From Mycolicibacterium confluentis (GTDB lineage Bacteria > Actinomycetota > Actinomycetes > Mycobacteriales > Mycobacteriaceae), in contig NZ_AP022612.1 in the NCBI RefSeq assembly GCF_010729895.1, forward strand, positions 2,666,001-2,730,000: DNA of 64,000 bases. Reading direction: 5' to 3'. Of this stretch, positions 18,337-31,120 are shown piece by piece (the first letter of the stretch is position 1; the number at the start of each line of letters is the position of its first letter). Below the pieces are notes generated by a model. It searched no databases, was not told where the DNA came from, and saw nothing but the letters and a program-made list of their open reading frames with translations. Both the position numbers and the translations under genes were made by a program.

Positions 18337-19323
18337 TCAACCGGCGGCGTCCAAAATCTGCTGTGCAGCCAGTGCCGGCGTCAACTCCCCGTCACGCACC
18401 TGGCGCTCCACGTCACCACGGATGCGCCGCACCTCGGGGTTGGTCAGCACACGGTCCAACACCACGTCCCGCACCATCGCCCAGGTCCACTCGACCTGCT
18501 GTGCCCGGCGCCGTGCGTCGAACTCGCCCGCCTCGGTCAGCACGTCGCGGTGCTTGAGCACGGCGTCCCACAGGTCCTGCAGGCCGGTTCCCTCCAGCGC
18601 GCTCATGGTCAGCACCGGCGGGCGCCAGAGCACGTCGCGGGGGTAGATCAGCCGGATCGCGCCGGACAGTTCGCGTGCGGCCTTCTTGGCCTCGACGGCG
18701 TGTGCGCCGTCGGCCTTGTTGACCACCACGATGTCGGCGAGTTCCAGGACACCCTTCTTGATGCCCTGCAGTTGGTCTCCCGTTCGAGCCAGGGTCAGGA
18801 ACACGAAGGTGTCGACCATGCCCGCGACAGTGACCTCGGACTGCCCGACACCCACGGTCTCGATGAGGATCACGTCGAACCCACCGGCCTCGAGCAGCAC
18901 GACGGTCTCCCGCGTGGCCCGCGCGACGCCACCCAGCGTCCCTGAGGTGGGCGACGGACGGATGTAGGCGTCCGGATGCGCGGCGAGCCGGGACATCCGC
19001 GTCTTGTCACCCAGGATGGAACCGCCGGTACGGGTCGACGACGGATCCACGGCCAGGACCGCGACACGGTGCCCCTGTTCGATGAGATGCATCCCGAGAG
19101 CCTCGATCGACGTGGACTTGCCCACGCCGGGCACCCCGGTGATCCCAATGTGCATGGCAGAGCCCGCCTCGGGCATCAGCTCCAGCAGCAGCTCTTGGGC
19201 CTGCTGGCGATGGTCGGCCCGGGTGGACTCCACGAGCGTGATCGCTCGGGCCAGTGCTGACCGATCACCGCTGCGGATTCGGTCGGCCAGCTCTGTGGTG
19301 CTCACGTTCGCCGGAGCGGCCAT
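18337..19323 (-). CDS. meaB: Methylmalonyl-CoA mutase-associated GTPase MeaB
   Basis: This 328-residue G3E-type GTPase guards and loads the adenosylcobalamin mutase encoded upstream. The Walker A motif GVPGVGKST is near residue 64; further GTPase motifs are AVDPSSTRTGGSILGDKTRM, ETVGVGQSE and VVNKADG (NKxD). The ATG at 19323 lies one base after the mutB stop, so the two are clearly co-transcribed. It is cytosolic. In M. tuberculosis the toxin-antitoxin pair mazEF4 sits between mutB and meaB (memory); here nothing does. A weak ribosome site overlaps the end of mutB. Confidence 0.95.
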   Translation of the reverse strand: MAAPANVSTTELADRIRSGDRSALARAITLVESTRADHRQQAQELLLELMPEAGSAMHIGITGVPGVGKSTSIEALGMHLIEQGHRVAVLAVDPSSTRTGGSILGDKTRMSRLAAHPDAYIRPSPTSGTLGGVARATRETVVLLEAGGFDVILIETVGVGQSEVTVAGMVDTFVFLTLARTGDQLQGIKKGVLELADIVVVNKADGAHAVEAKKAARELSGAIRLIYPRDVLWRPPVLTMSALEGTGLQDLWDAVLKHRDVLTEAGEFDARRRAQQVEWTWAMVRDVVLDRVLTNPEVRRIRGDVERQVRDGELTPALAAQQILDAAG

Positions 19324-19324
19324 G

Positions 19325-21601
<2,277 letters not shown>

Positions 21602-21605
21602 CTGC

Positions 21606-23483
21606 TCAGGCCCCCAATCGGGTCAGGAGTGCGGAAAGCGCTTCGACCGCATCGATCTTCGCGGTCAGGTATTCGTCGGGCCGGTGCTCGGCCTCGGCCA
21701 CGGCCTTCTCAGGACCGGCCAGGTACACCCGCTGCACGCCCGCGGCGCGCGCGGCCTGCACCGCGGCCGAGGCCTCCGCGCCGTAGCGGGCGTCCGACCC
21801 GCAGATCACGACGGCCGCCTGCGAACCGGCGTCCTGCACCGCCGCTGCGATGTCCGCCGCGGTCAGCGCGCCCGGGTTGACGGCCTCGATGCCGCCCGAG
21901 GCCAACAGGTTGGCCGCGAATGAGGTGCGGATGTTGTGCTCGGCCAGCGGGCCCAGAGGAATCAGCAGCGCCTTGGGCCGATCGCCCTTCTTCGCCAGGA
22001 ACTCATCGGAGCGGTTGCGCAGATCTTCGAAGGCCTGCGCGTAGCGGACCACGCCGTCCAGCGGATCGTGCTGCGCCAGAGGCGGTTCGGTGAGGTTCGG
22101 GAACTCGTTGACGCCGGTGACGGCGGTCCGGCGGTGGGCGATGTCCGCGCTGCGCGCGGCGCCGACGGCAGCGATCTGTTCGACGACGAACTCCTGGGCC
22201 TGGGCGAACCCGCCCCGAGACTCGATGGCCTGGAAGTGCTGCCACGCGGTGTCGGCCAACTGCTGAGTGAGGTCCTCGACGAACCACGAACCGCCCGCGG
22301 GGTCCCACACGCGGCCCAGATGCGACTCCTCAAGCAGCAGCAGTTGGGTGTTGCGCGCGATGCGGCGCGAGAAGTTCGCCGAGATCCCTTCGGCACCACC
22401 GGGAATGGCCACGTCGAACGGATGCACCTGCACGGTGTCCGCGCCTCCGACGCCTGCGCCGAATGCCGCAAGCGTGCAGCGCAGCATGTTCACCCACGGA
22501 TCGCGCTGCGCCATCATCGCCAGCGAACTCACCGCGTGCAGCGTGACCGCGCCCGCTTCGGGCGCGTCGAGCACCTCGGCGACGCGGGCCCACAGCTGGC
22601 GCGCGGCCCGCAGCTTGGCGATCGTCATGAACTGGTCATCGTCGGCGGAAACCCGGAAACTGATCTGCCGCAGGGCATCCGGGGCGCTGAGGCCCGCCGC
22701 GGTCAATGCCCGCAGGTAGCTGACGCCCGCACCGACGAGGCCAGCCAATTCCCAGGCGGCGTTCGCGCCGCGATTGTGGAACGCCGGACCGTCGACGGTG
22801 ATGGCCCGCACGCCCGGGCCGAACTCGGCCAACCGCGCCGCGACGGTGGTCACGTCGCCGATCGCCGGTGCCGCGGCGCCCGAGATCGGCGCGGTCAGCG
22901 GATCCGCACCGAGGTCGATCGAGAGGTCTGCGCGCTGGTCGGCAGGCACAGCCGAGACCAGCTCGAGCAGCGCCTCGGCGGCCACGGCCCACTGGTCGGC
23001 CGCATCCGGGCCGGTCTCCAGGATCACCGGAACCAGTTCGACGAACACGCCTTCGAGCAGACGGTCGACGTCAGAGGCGGGCACCGATTCGGCACCGACG
23101 CGCAGCACAACGGCGCTGACCCCGTCCGACAACGCGGACAGCAGCGTCGCGTTTCCGTCGCCCGCGGCTTGACCCGGGGCCGGGAAGGCCTCGGCGATCT
23201 TCCAGCCCGACAGGACGTCACGGGTGGCGTCGGCGCCGCGCGTGAACGGCCACTCACCGGGCAGGGCGGGTTCGGGCACGGAGTCCAGCGCGGTGTAGAG
23301 GGCCGAGACAGCGAAGCCCTCGTACGTCGGCGTCGCGAGCAGCTGCTCCGGCTCGGCGGGCAGATCGGCGACATCGCGCCGGGAACTCTTGGCGAGGACA
23401 CCTGCGACGGCATCACGCCATCGGGCCCGCGCCTGTTCGAGTTCCGCTCGATCGGCGGGTACGACTGAGGCCTCTGATGACAC
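21606..23483 (-). CDS. mutA: Methylmalonyl-CoA mutase small subunit
   Basis: The 625-residue non-catalytic partner of MutB has the same barrel plus flavodoxin-like fold but no DxHxxG cobalamin motif in its C-terminal domain ([20 protein letters not shown] instead). It starts the mutA-mutB-meaB operon. Of two candidate starts, the GTG at 23483 is preferred over a TTG two codons earlier because GGGAG lies seven bases before it and the resulting N-terminus ([20 protein letters not shown]) matches the M. tuberculosis protein pattern. The gene is divergent from the TVP38-type gene. No cobalamin riboswitch is obvious upstream. Confidence 0.95.
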   Translation of the reverse strand: MSSEASVVPADRAELEQARARWRDAVAGVLAKSSRRDVADLPAEPEQLLATPTYEGFAVSALYTALDSVPEPALPGEWPFTRGADATRDVLSGWKIAEAFPAPGQAAGDGNATLLSALSDGVSAVVLRVGAESVPASDVDRLLEGVFVELVPVILETGPDAADQWAVAAEALLELVSAVPADQRADLSIDLGADPLTAPISGAAAPAIGDVTTVAARLAEFGPGVRAITVDGPAFHNRGANAAWELAGLVGAGVSYLRALTAAGLSAPDALRQISFRVSADDDQFMTIAKLRAARQLWARVAEVLDAPEAGAVTLHAVSSLAMMAQRDPWVNMLRCTLAAFGAGVGGADTVQVHPFDVAIPGGAEGISANFSRRIARNTQLLLLEESHLGRVWDPAGGSWFVEDLTQQLADTAWQHFQAIESRGGFAQAQEFVVEQIAAVGAARSADIAHRRTAVTGVNEFPNLTEPPLAQHDPLDGVVRYAQAFEDLRNRSDEFLAKKGDRPKALLIPLGPLAEHNIRTSFAANLLASGGIEAVNPGALTAADIAAAVQDAGSQAAVVICGSDARYGAEASAAVQAARAAGVQRVYLAGPEKAVAEAEHRPDEYLTAKIDAVEALSALLTRLGA

Positions 23484-23639
23484 CGGCAAGCTCCCTGTTG
23501 TCGCAGCGTGCGGCAGTCCGCGAGTGCGGACTATTGGGGTTCAGGCTAGATGATGGCGCGGCGCGCTCATGCAGCGCCCGGCCCGCACCGCCGAGCGCCC
23601 CCCGGGGCGTGGGGACACGAGATGTTCATCGGCACCCCG

Positions 23640-23645
23640 TACGCT
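23640..23645 (+). promoter_or_regulatory. -10 element TACGCT, leaderless arrangement
   Basis: TACGCT ends eight bases before a GTG at 23654. The same TACGCT-N7/8-GTG layout recurs before three other genes in this window, which supports leaderless transcription starting at or next to the GTG. Confidence 0.5.
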
Positions 23646-23653
23646 TGATTGCC

Positions 23654-24448
23654 GTGGCCAGGACGATGTTGAGTGTGGGACGAGGGATTCGCGCCATGCC
23701 CGCAGCCGTCCGTTCGACGATCCGTCAGATCCCCCGGCGACGCATCATGCTCACCGCGATCGTCATTGTGATTCTCATCGCAGTCGCCCTGCTCGTTCCG
23801 GTGCCGACTGCGGTCCAGCTTCGCGACTGGGCCCAATCCCTGGGCCCGTGGTTTCCGCTGGCGTTCCTCGCCCTGCACAGCGTGGTGACGGTGCTGCCGT
23901 TCCCCCGAACCGCGTTCACCCTCGCGGCCGGCCTGCTGTTCGGGGCAGGGCTGGGAATCGCGCTCGCGGTCGTCGCGAGCGCGATCAGCGCCCTGATCGC
24001 GCTGATCGCGGTACGGGCCTTCGGCTGGCAGATCTCGAGTCTGGTGAGCCACCCGTCGATCGACAGCATCGACGCGCACCTTCGTCGCCGAGGGTGGCTG
24101 GCCGTGATGTCGCTGCGGCTCATCCCCGCGGTGCCGTTCTCGGTGATCAACTACGCCGCGGGCGCCTCAGCGGTTCGGGTGCTCCCCTACCTCGGAGCGA
24201 CGATCGTGGGTCTGGCGCCGGGAACCGCGGCGGTGGTGATCCTCGGCGACGCCCTGACCGGACGGATCAATCCCACGCTGGTGCTGGTGTCGGTGTGCAC
24301 GGCGTGCGTCGGGGTGGCCGGCCTGATCGTCGAGATCCGCAACCACCGGCGCACTCACGCGCCTGCACGCGCGGAGTCGGGCCCCTTGACCGTCAGCGTC
24401 GAGAACAGCGCCAGAAACGACGAGGCCGCGACCAGTCCCGGGCTGTAG
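23654..24448 (+). CDS. TVP38/TMEM64 (DedA-like) family membrane protein
   Basis: The 264-residue integral membrane protein has a basic N-terminus, one helix (IMLTAIVIVILIAVALLV), then the family core: FPRTAFTLAAGLLFGAGLG, a re-entrant region, LRRRGWLAVMSLRLIPAVPFSVINYAAG, and further helices. The GxxxG-rich core and the R-x-x-P motif are typical of VTT/SNARE-associated domains implicated in lipid scrambling or undecaprenyl-phosphate transport. It corresponds in position to Rv1491c beside mutA. The start is taken at the GTG after a TACGCT -10; an ATG at 23696 with GAGGGA upstream is a good alternative. Its 3' end overlaps the convergent DoxX-like gene by 94 bases. Confidence 0.82.
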   Translation: MARTMLSVGRGIRAMPAAVRSTIRQIPRRRIMLTAIVIVILIAVALLVPVPTAVQLRDWAQSLGPWFPLAFLALHSVVTVLPFPRTAFTLAAGLLFGAGLGIALAVVASAISALIALIAVRAFGWQISSLVSHPSIDSIDAHLRRRGWLAVMSLRLIPAVPFSVINYAAGASAVRVLPYLGATIVGLAPGTAAVVILGDALTGRINPTLVLVSVCTACVGVAGLIVEIRNHRRTHAPARAESGPLTVSVENSARNDEAATSPGL

Positions 24449-24723
24449 TCCTTGGCGCGCAGGTGTGAGCCGACCGCCAATATGAAGTAGATGGTCAGCA
24501 TGAACGTCGTCAGCCGCGCCAACGCCGGGAACCGACCCGCGGAGAGCAGGCCGATCGCGGAGGCCGCCTTCACCACCGGGACGATCGGCCGGTACTTCTG
24601 CGGCAACCCGACATCATCGAAGGACTTGGTGATGACCGCCAGCGGGATGGCGCACGCGACGGCGTCGGCGGCCTGAACCGCCGCCAGCGCGGTGTACGTC
24701 CTCGTCGACGTCAGCCCGCTCAT
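24355..24723 (-). CDS. DoxX-like small membrane protein
   Basis: The 122-residue protein has four hydrophobic segments and a DoxX/DoxD-like pattern (KYRPIVPVVKAASAIGLLSAG, then FMLTIYFILAVGSHLRAKD). Members are small membrane proteins, some involved in redox or organic-hydroperoxide stress; a specific role here is unknown. The ATG overlaps the stop of the SPFH gene by four bases (ATGA), indicating translational coupling in an nfeD-SPFH-doxX operon. The last 94 bases are antisense to the end of the TVP38-type gene, yet both proteins look intact. Confidence 0.75.
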   Translation of the reverse strand: MSGLTSTRTYTALAAVQAADAVACAIPLAVITKSFDDVGLPQKYRPIVPVVKAASAIGLLSAGRFPALARLTTFMLTIYFILAVGSHLRAKDYSPGLVAASSFLALFSTLTVKGPDSARAGA

Positions 24724-25910
24724 GGCTGGGCCCGATGGACACCGGCGGGCGGCAGCGACGACGGCTGCGGGAAGCCCGGCCCCGGAAGCGCCGCGCCGGG
24801 AGTCTGTTCAGGGGTCTCGCGGGCGTCGGCCTCGGCCTTCGCCACCGCCTGGGCGATCACCGGATCGGTCTTGGTGTCGAACCAGTCCGCGACCTCGTCG
24901 GAGTCGTCGACCGGCGCAGTCTCGGGTTCCACCGGCGAGGGCGTGTAGCGGAACACGCCGTCCTCGCCCGGTGCACCCAGCAGTTTCGTGAAACCCTGCA
25001 GCGCAGAACCGAAGTCGCTTGGCACCACCCAGACCTTGTTGGCCTCCCCCTTGGCCATCAACGGCAGGGTCTGCAGGTACTGATAGGCCAGCAGTTCGGG
25101 AGTGGGGCGGCCGGCCTTGATCGCGGCGAACGTCTTCTCGATGGCCTTGGCCTGCCCCTGGGCCTGCAGGTACTGCGCGGCGCGTTCACCCTGAGCACGG
25201 AGCATGCGGGACTGCCGCTCGGCCTCGGCCGCCAGGATCGCGGCCTGTTTAGCGCCCTCGGCGGCAAGGATCTGGGACTGCTTCTGCCCCTCGGCCTGCT
25301 TGATCGACGACTCGCGGACACCTTCCGCGGTCAGGATCATGGCGCGCTTCTCGCGGTCGGCCTTCATCTGCTTCTCCATCGACTCCTGGATCGACGGCGG
25401 CGGATCGATGGCCTTGAGTTCGACGCGGGCCACCCGCAGGCCCCACTTTCCGGTGGCCTCGTCGAGCACGCCACGGAGTTGCGCGTTGATCGAGTCGCGC
25501 GAGGTCAGGGTCTGCTCGAGCGTCATGCCGCCGACGACGTTGCGCAGTGTCGTAGTGGTCAGCTGCTCGACACCGACGATGTAGTTGCTGATCGCGTACA
25601 CCGCGGCCTGCGGGTTGGTGACCTGGAAATAGACCACGGTGTCGATGTGCAGGGTGAGGTTGTCCTCGGTGATGACGGGCTGCGGCGGGAAGGACACCAC
25701 GCGCTCGCGCAGGTCCACCCGGGCCCTGATTCGGTCGATGAACGGCACCAACAGAGTCAACTGGCCGCTGACCGTGCGGCTGTACCGGCCCAGTCGTTCG
25801 ATCACCGCGGCCTCGGCCTGCGGGATCAGCGCGACGGATTTGGCCACGATGATGATCGCCAGAATGACCAAGACCGCCAGCATCACCAGACCGGCGACTG
25901 CACCGTCCAT
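24720..25910 (-). CDS. SPFH/band-7 (stomatin-like) membrane protein
   Basis: The 396-residue protein, like Rv1488, has one N-terminal transmembrane segment (residues 4-25), then the SPFH domain (AEAAVIERLGRYSRTVSG through about residue 190), a long Ala/Glu/Gln/Lys coiled coil (about 190-260, KQAEGQKQ...KQAAILAAEAERQ) and an acidic, proline-rich tail. SPFH proteins form large membrane rings and often pair with NfeD proteins, as here. Three start codons are stacked (TTG, ATG, ATG); the ATG at 25910 was chosen because AGGGGG lies six bases before it and the homologue begins MxGAVAGLV. Confidence 0.9.
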   Translation of the reverse strand: MDGAVAGLVMLAVLVILAIIIVAKSVALIPQAEAAVIERLGRYSRTVSGQLTLLVPFIDRIRARVDLRERVVSFPPQPVITEDNLTLHIDTVVYFQVTNPQAAVYAISNYIVGVEQLTTTTLRNVVGGMTLEQTLTSRDSINAQLRGVLDEATGKWGLRVARVELKAIDPPPSIQESMEKQMKADREKRAMILTAEGVRESSIKQAEGQKQSQILAAEGAKQAAILAAEAERQSRMLRAQGERAAQYLQAQGQAKAIEKTFAAIKAGRPTPELLAYQYLQTLPLMAKGEANKVWVVPSDFGSALQGFTKLLGAPGEDGVFRYTPSPVEPETAPVDDSDEVADWFDTKTDPVIAQAVAKAEADARETPEQTPGAALPGPGFPQPSSLPPAGVHRAQP

Positions 25911-25929
25911 CATCAACCCCCTGTAGTTG

Positions 25930-26364
25930 TCAGTCGGATTTCCAGACCACCGCGGTGGCGCCGTCGATGCGCATCACCGTGACCTGGTCACCCGGTTTGT
26001 AGACGTCACCGCCATTGAGCGGACGCGCCGTCCAGATCTCGCCCTCAAGCTTGACCTGGCCTTGATGTGCGGTGATCTGATCGAGCACGAGCGCTGACTT
26101 GCCCTCGAGCGCCTCGATTCCAGTCTCGGCCGGCTCCCCGGACTGCAGGCGCCGCCGCAGGGCGGGCCGGACCAGTACCAGCAGCAGCACCGAGACCACG
26201 AGGAACACCGCGCCGTCCGCCCAGATCGGCCAGCCGAAGAGTGCACTCGTGCCTGCTGCGGCCAGCGCACCGCCGCCGAGCATCAGCAGGAAGAGATCGC
26301 CGGTGAGGACTTCGGCACCGGCCAACCCGAGAGCTGCGATGAGCCAGATCAGGGCCGCGGGCAT
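25930..26364 (-). CDS. NfeD-like membrane protein
   Basis: The 144-residue protein has two to three N-terminal helices (PAALIWLIAALGLAGAEVLTGD, then LMLGGGALAAAG and VFLVVSVLLLVLV) and a C-terminal OB-fold beta domain (ALVLDQITAHQGQVKLEGEIWTAR-type sequence ending GDQVTVMRIDGATAVV). This is the short NfeD form that partners stomatins and matches Rv1487 in length (144). The ATG at 26364 was chosen over upstream codons for that reason; a TATCCT lies six bases before it, so the mRNA is probably leaderless. The SPFH gene follows 19 bases later. Confidence 0.88.
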   Translation of the reverse strand: MPAALIWLIAALGLAGAEVLTGDLFLLMLGGGALAAAGTSALFGWPIWADGAVFLVVSVLLLVLVRPALRRRLQSGEPAETGIEALEGKSALVLDQITAHQGQVKLEGEIWTARPLNGGDVYKPGDQVTVMRIDGATAVVWKSD

Positions 26365-26370
26365 AGCGCC

Positions 26371-26376
26371 AGGATA
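26371..26376 (-). promoter_or_regulatory. -10 element TATCCT before nfeD-like gene
   Basis: On the minus strand TATCCT lies six bases before the ATG of the NfeD-like gene, the spacing expected for a leaderless transcript. Confidence 0.45.
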
Positions 26377-26453
26377 GCCCGTGTCGAGAAGATTGCGGGG
26401 CCCCTTCGGACCGCGCGCCACGGGCCGGGGCAGCTATTACACTCTCCAACATC

Positions 26454-27317
26454 ATGTGGTGTCCGAGTGTGTCGCTGACGTTGTGGGCCAATGCCTGGCT
26501 GGCGGGCCAGGCCGCGCCCGATGACGTCCTCGACGCGTTGTCACTCTGGGCGCCAACGCATTCGGTGGCGGCCTACGACGCCGAGGCGGCGCGGGTGACC
26601 GGCCTGCCGTGGCCCGACGTCGACAACGCCACGTCGGTGTCGCTGCTGCAGACCGTGCGCGCGGCCGCGGGTGCCCGCCGGAACGAGGGGCCGGCACTGT
26701 CGCTCACGCTGCCGGTGCCCGGAGACGTGCGCGGCCTGCCTGCGGGCACCACCTTCGCCCGCGACGCCATGGCCGCCGGCGAAGCCGTCGTGATCGCGTC
26801 GGACCGCGGCGCCCCGATCGGACTCGTCCCCGAGTTCGAGTACAGCGGTGACCCACTCGACGTGGACGACGCCGAGGCCGACCTCGACCCACCCCTGCTG
26901 ACCTGGACCGCATACTCGCTGCCTGCGACGCCGGTGGCCGAACATCCCGACCTCGGCGGCGCCGAACTCGCACTGCGTTCGGCGGTGCGCGCGGCCGCCG
27001 ACGCACTGACGACGCTGAGGGCCGGTGGGTCGGGCGTCGACGTCGAGGATCCGCGCGGCATGGTCGAACAGGTGCTGCATGCGACGCAAGTGCATCGCGC
27101 CCCCGACCACGCGCCCAGCCGTGCACTGCGGGTCATGGAGAACGCCGCGCACGTCGACGCCATCATCACCGTCAGTGCGGGGCTGATGCCGATTGCGGCG
27201 AACTCGTCGTCGGAGATTCAGCTTGCGTCAGATGCGTTGCGGCCCTTGGCCAGCGTGGTGCGCAACGCCCGACTGGCCGCCGTCACCGCGATTCTGCACT
27301 CGGCCTGGCAGGCCTAG
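26454..27317 (+). CDS. Conserved mycobacterial protein of unknown function (Rv1486c-like)
   Basis: This 287-residue protein resembles Rv1486c in place and length. It appears cytosolic, with no signal peptide and no membrane helix; it has alpha/beta character, with a stretch of helices at the C-terminus ([25 protein letters not shown]). The N-terminus [23 protein letters not shown] is typical of the actinobacterial family, for which I know no function. A TACACT hexamer ten bases before the ATG gives a near-leaderless transcript. The gene is convergent with ferrochelatase and overlaps its end by 35 bases. Confidence 0.75.
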   Translation: MWCPSVSLTLWANAWLAGQAAPDDVLDALSLWAPTHSVAAYDAEAARVTGLPWPDVDNATSVSLLQTVRAAAGARRNEGPALSLTLPVPGDVRGLPAGTTFARDAMAAGEAVVIASDRGAPIGLVPEFEYSGDPLDVDDAEADLDPPLLTWTAYSLPATPVAEHPDLGGAELALRSAVRAAADALTTLRAGGSGVDVEDPRGMVEQVLHATQVHRAPDHAPSRALRVMENAAHVDAIITVSAGLMPIAANSSSEIQLASDALRPLASVVRNARLAAVTAILHSAWQA

Positions 27318-28338
27318 CGGCACCGCCGACCGCCACGCAGTGCGGCGGCTCGCAGGCCTGGCCGTTGACGCTGATCCCGCAGCCCGCAACGGAATCGGCG
27401 TGCGGCACCCTGAGCGGCGGTGCACCGGTGCGCAGTTCGTCGATGAGGTCCACGGCCAACCGCGCGTAGCGGACGTCGTCGTTGGGCGTCGTCGCCCGGG
27501 CCAGCGCGACACCGAGTTCGCGCGCCTGCTCGGCGACTTCACTGTCGAGGTCCCAGACCACCTCGATGTGGTCGGCGACGAAACCGATCGGGCAGACGAT
27601 GAGCGCCTTGGCGCCCTGCTCTGCCAGGGCCGCAACATGATCTCCGATGTCGGGCTCGAGCCACGGGATGTGCGGCGGCCCCGACCGGGACTGCCAGACC
27701 TGGTCGTAGTCGGTGTATCCGGCCGCCGCGGCCACCAACTCCGTGGCACAGCGGACCTGACGGCTGTAGAGCCGCGGACCGCGCGCGTCGTCGGCCGCGA
27801 TCGGGATCGAGTGGGCCGTGAACACCAGGCGCGCGGCATCCCGCAGGTGCTCCGGAAGCGTCTGGCGCGCAGCGGCGATCGCGTCGGCGAACATCTCGAC
27901 CAACAGCGGGTGGTCGAAATACTGTCGCAGTTTGACCAGTTCGGGCGCACCGTCGCCGACAGCGCGGCGCGCGCGGGCGATGTCCTCGACGTACTGCGTG
28001 CATCCGGAGTACCCGCCCCAGGCCGAGGTCACGAACACCGCGGCCCGCCTGACGCCGTCGTCGCGCATCGCGGCGACGGCGTCCTCGACGTAGGGCTCCC
28101 AGTTCCGGTTGCCGAAGTAGATCGGCAGATCGGTCACGGTACGCAGGCGTTCGATCAGCGCACGGTTGATGCCGTTGATGGGTGACACGCCGCCGAAGTG
28201 CAGGTAGTGCTCGGCGACGTCGTCAAGGCGCTCCGGCGGGATGTTGCGACCCCGCGTCACGTTCTCCAGGAACGGGCGGACCTGTTCGGGTCCCTCGGGT
28301 CCGCCGAAGGACAGCAGGAGAATCGCGTCGAAGTCCAT
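27283..28338 (-). CDS. hemZ: Ferrochelatase (coproporphyrin/protoporphyrin type)
   Basis: The 351-residue enzyme inserts ferrous iron into the porphyrin in the last part of haem synthesis. The N-terminus [21 protein letters not shown] and the catalytic region VFTAHSIPI (His) are diagnostic. Actinobacterial ferrochelatases carry a [2Fe-2S] cluster; candidate ligands are the Cys in [12 protein letters not shown] and three C-terminal cysteines (GCGIS...ACEPPHC). The ATG at 28338 matches the homologue start (MxFDA) and is eight bases after the inhA stop, so it ends a fabG1-inhA-hemZ operon. Confidence 0.95.
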   Translation of the reverse strand: MDFDAILLLSFGGPEGPEQVRPFLENVTRGRNIPPERLDDVAEHYLHFGGVSPINGINRALIERLRTVTDLPIYFGNRNWEPYVEDAVAAMRDDGVRRAAVFVTSAWGGYSGCTQYVEDIARARRAVGDGAPELVKLRQYFDHPLLVEMFADAIAAARQTLPEHLRDAARLVFTAHSIPIAADDARGPRLYSRQVRCATELVAAAAGYTDYDQVWQSRSGPPHIPWLEPDIGDHVAALAEQGAKALIVCPIGFVADHIEVVWDLDSEVAEQARELGVALARATTPNDDVRYARLAVDLIDELRTGAPPLRVPHADSVAGCGISVNGQACEPPHCVAVGGAARPARPSAESR

Positions 28339-28346
28339 GCGGGCCG

Positions 28347-29156
28347 CTAGAGCAGCTGGGTGCTGGCGCCGCCGTCGGCGTAGATGATGGTGCCGGTGGT
28401 GGCGGGCAGCCAGTCCGACAGCAGGGCGCACACGGTCTTGGCGACCGGGGTCGGGTCCTTCATGTTCCAGCCGACGGGGGCGCGCTGGTCCCAGCCCTCC
28501 TCGAGGAGGCGCATCTGGTCACCGGCCTCGGCGCCCAGTGCGCCGCCGACGATCGCGCTCATCGCGAGCGTCCGGATGGGGCCTGCGGCCACGAGGTTCG
28601 AGCGGACGCCGAAGGGGCCGGCCTCGCGAGCGACGAACCGGTTCACCGACTCCAGCGCACTCTTGGCCACCGTCATCCAGTTGTAGGCGGGCATCGCGCG
28701 GGTCGGGTCGAAGTCCATGCCGACGATGCTGCCGCCGGAGTTCATGACCGGCAGCGTGGCCTTGGCCAGCGAGGCGTAGGAGTACGCCGAGATGTGGATG
28801 CCCTTGGCGACGTCCTCGTACGGGGCGTCGAAGAACGGGTTGACGCCCATGCCGGTCTGGGGCATGAAGCCGATCGAGTGCACCACACCGTCGAGCTTGT
28901 TGCCCTCGCCGATCACCTCGGTGATGCGGCCGGCCAGCGAGTCGAGGTGCTCGTTGTTCTGCACGTCGAGTTCCAGCAGCGGCGCGGGCTTGGGCAGCCG
29001 GTCGGCGATGCGCTGGATCAGCTTCATCCGGTCGAATCCGGTCAGCACCAACTCGGCGCCGGCCTCCTGCGCCTGCTTGGCGATGTGAAACGCGATGGAC
29101 GAGTCCGTGATGATGCCGGTGACGAGGATGCGCTTGCCCTCGAGCAGACCTGCCAT
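28347..29156 (-). CDS. inhA: NADH-dependent enoyl-ACP reductase InhA
   Basis: The 269-residue FAS-II enoyl reductase is the target of activated isoniazid. Its length equals that of the M. tuberculosis enzyme, so the numbering carries over: cofactor loop [15 protein letters not shown] at the N-terminus, Ser94 in [10 protein letters not shown] (the S94A resistance position, wild type here), catalytic Tyr158 and Lys165 in [15 protein letters not shown]. It elongates C16-C26 acyl-ACP toward meromycolic acids. AAGGAG sits eight bases before the ATG. It follows fabG1 by 49 bases in one operon, as in all mycobacteria. Confidence 0.98.
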   Translation of the reverse strand: MAGLLEGKRILVTGIITDSSIAFHIAKQAQEAGAELVLTGFDRMKLIQRIADRLPKPAPLLELDVQNNEHLDSLAGRITEVIGEGNKLDGVVHSIGFMPQTGMGVNPFFDAPYEDVAKGIHISAYSYASLAKATLPVMNSGGSIVGMDFDPTRAMPAYNWMTVAKSALESVNRFVAREAGPFGVRSNLVAAGPIRTLAMSAIVGGALGAEAGDQMRLLEEGWDQRAPVGWNMKDPTPVAKTVCALLSDWLPATTGTIIYADGGASTQLL

Positions 29157-29205
29157 TGTGGTGACTCCTTATAAGCGAATGTTTGGATAAGCCAAAGCTT
29201 TTGGG

Positions 29206-30066
<861 letters not shown>

Positions 30067-31074
30067 TCAGCCGGGCAGGCGGCGGTTGATCAGCAGCGAG
30101 GCGAGTGCGGCCGCCGCCAGGATCAGGGCCCCCAGTCGCAGCCACCCCACACTGGCGTCGCCCTTGATGGTCTCGTAGCCGATCTGCTCCTGCAGCGAGG
30201 TGAACACCTCTTTGAGCTGCTCGAGGCTCGATGCGGTGTAGGCGTTGCCGCCCGACAGGTCGGCGATCTTCTTGAGCATCTCGTCATCGACCGGCACGGG
30301 CTGGCGCTGATCGTTGATCTCGACGTAGCCGTACGGCGTGCCGAACGACACCGTCGAGATGGGCACACCCTGGTCCTTGGCCGTGCGCGCCGCGTTGAAC
30401 GCGCCCTTGGGGTTGTCCGGGTTGGACGGCACCGTCTCCTTACCGTCCGACATCAGCACGATGCGGGCTGGCGGTGGTTCGTCACCGCCACCGATCACCG
30501 CGCCGACGGTGGCGATGGACTGCAGCGACGTGAAGATCGCCTCACCCGTGGCGGTGCGGTCGGCCAACTGGAGCTTGTCGATCGCGGACTTGGTGGATTC
30601 GCGGTTGGTGGTCGGCGACACCAGGACGGTGGCCGTTCCCGCGTAGGCGATCAGGCCCAGGTTGATGCCGGGCGTCAGCTGGTCGGCAAACTGCTTGGCC
30701 GCCTCCTGCGCCGCCGCGAGTCGGCTGGGTGCGACGTCGGTCGCACGCATCGACTGCGACACGTCGATCACGAGCATGACCACGGCGCGGTTGCGGGGAA
30801 TGCGCACATCGTTGGTGGGGCCGGCCATGGCGATGGTGAACAGCACCATCGAGGCGACCATCAGCATCGCCGGCAGGTGCCGCCACCGGGTCGGCCGTTT
30901 GGGCGCGACCGTCTCCAGCAGTTCCATGTTGGCGAACCGCAGCACGCGCTTCTCGCGGGCCAACTGCACCACGACGTAGAGCGCGACCAGTCCGAGCACC
31001 ACGAAGAAGAACAGGAAGAACCAGGGGTGTTCGAACCCGGTCAACGACATCGGCCCGAGCAGCGGCAGGGTCAT
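30067..31074 (-). CDS. VWA-domain membrane protein (BatA-like, Rv1481 type)
   Basis: The 335-residue protein has two N-terminal membrane helices (residues 16-38 and about 67-85), a von Willebrand A domain with an intact MIDAS metal site ([11 protein letters not shown], DxSxS; and the later LMSDGKET Asp), and a C-terminal helix ([16 protein letters not shown]). It corresponds to Rv1481. VWA, DUF58 and MoxR ATPase proteins are encoded together and are thought to form a chaperone-like module for secreted or membrane proteins. It begins 46 bases after the DUF58 gene. Confidence 0.9.
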   Translation of the reverse strand: MTLPLLGPMSLTGFEHPWFFLFFFVVLGLVALYVVVQLAREKRVLRFANMELLETVAPKRPTRWRHLPAMLMVASMVLFTIAMAGPTNDVRIPRNRAVVMLVIDVSQSMRATDVAPSRLAAAQEAAKQFADQLTPGINLGLIAYAGTATVLVSPTTNRESTKSAIDKLQLADRTATGEAIFTSLQSIATVGAVIGGGDEPPPARIVLMSDGKETVPSNPDNPKGAFNAARTAKDQGVPISTVSFGTPYGYVEINDQRQPVPVDDEMLKKIADLSGGNAYTASSLEQLKEVFTSLQEQIGYETIKGDASVGWLRLGALILAAAALASLLINRRLPG

Positions 31075-31120
31075 AAACGCTCAGTCTTCTTTCTCATGGC
31101 TGTGGTGTGGCCCCGTCACC

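Noticed and set aside
23484..23653. Cobalamin riboswitch upstream of mutA
   Set aside because: The gap is short and I find no B12-box-like sequence.
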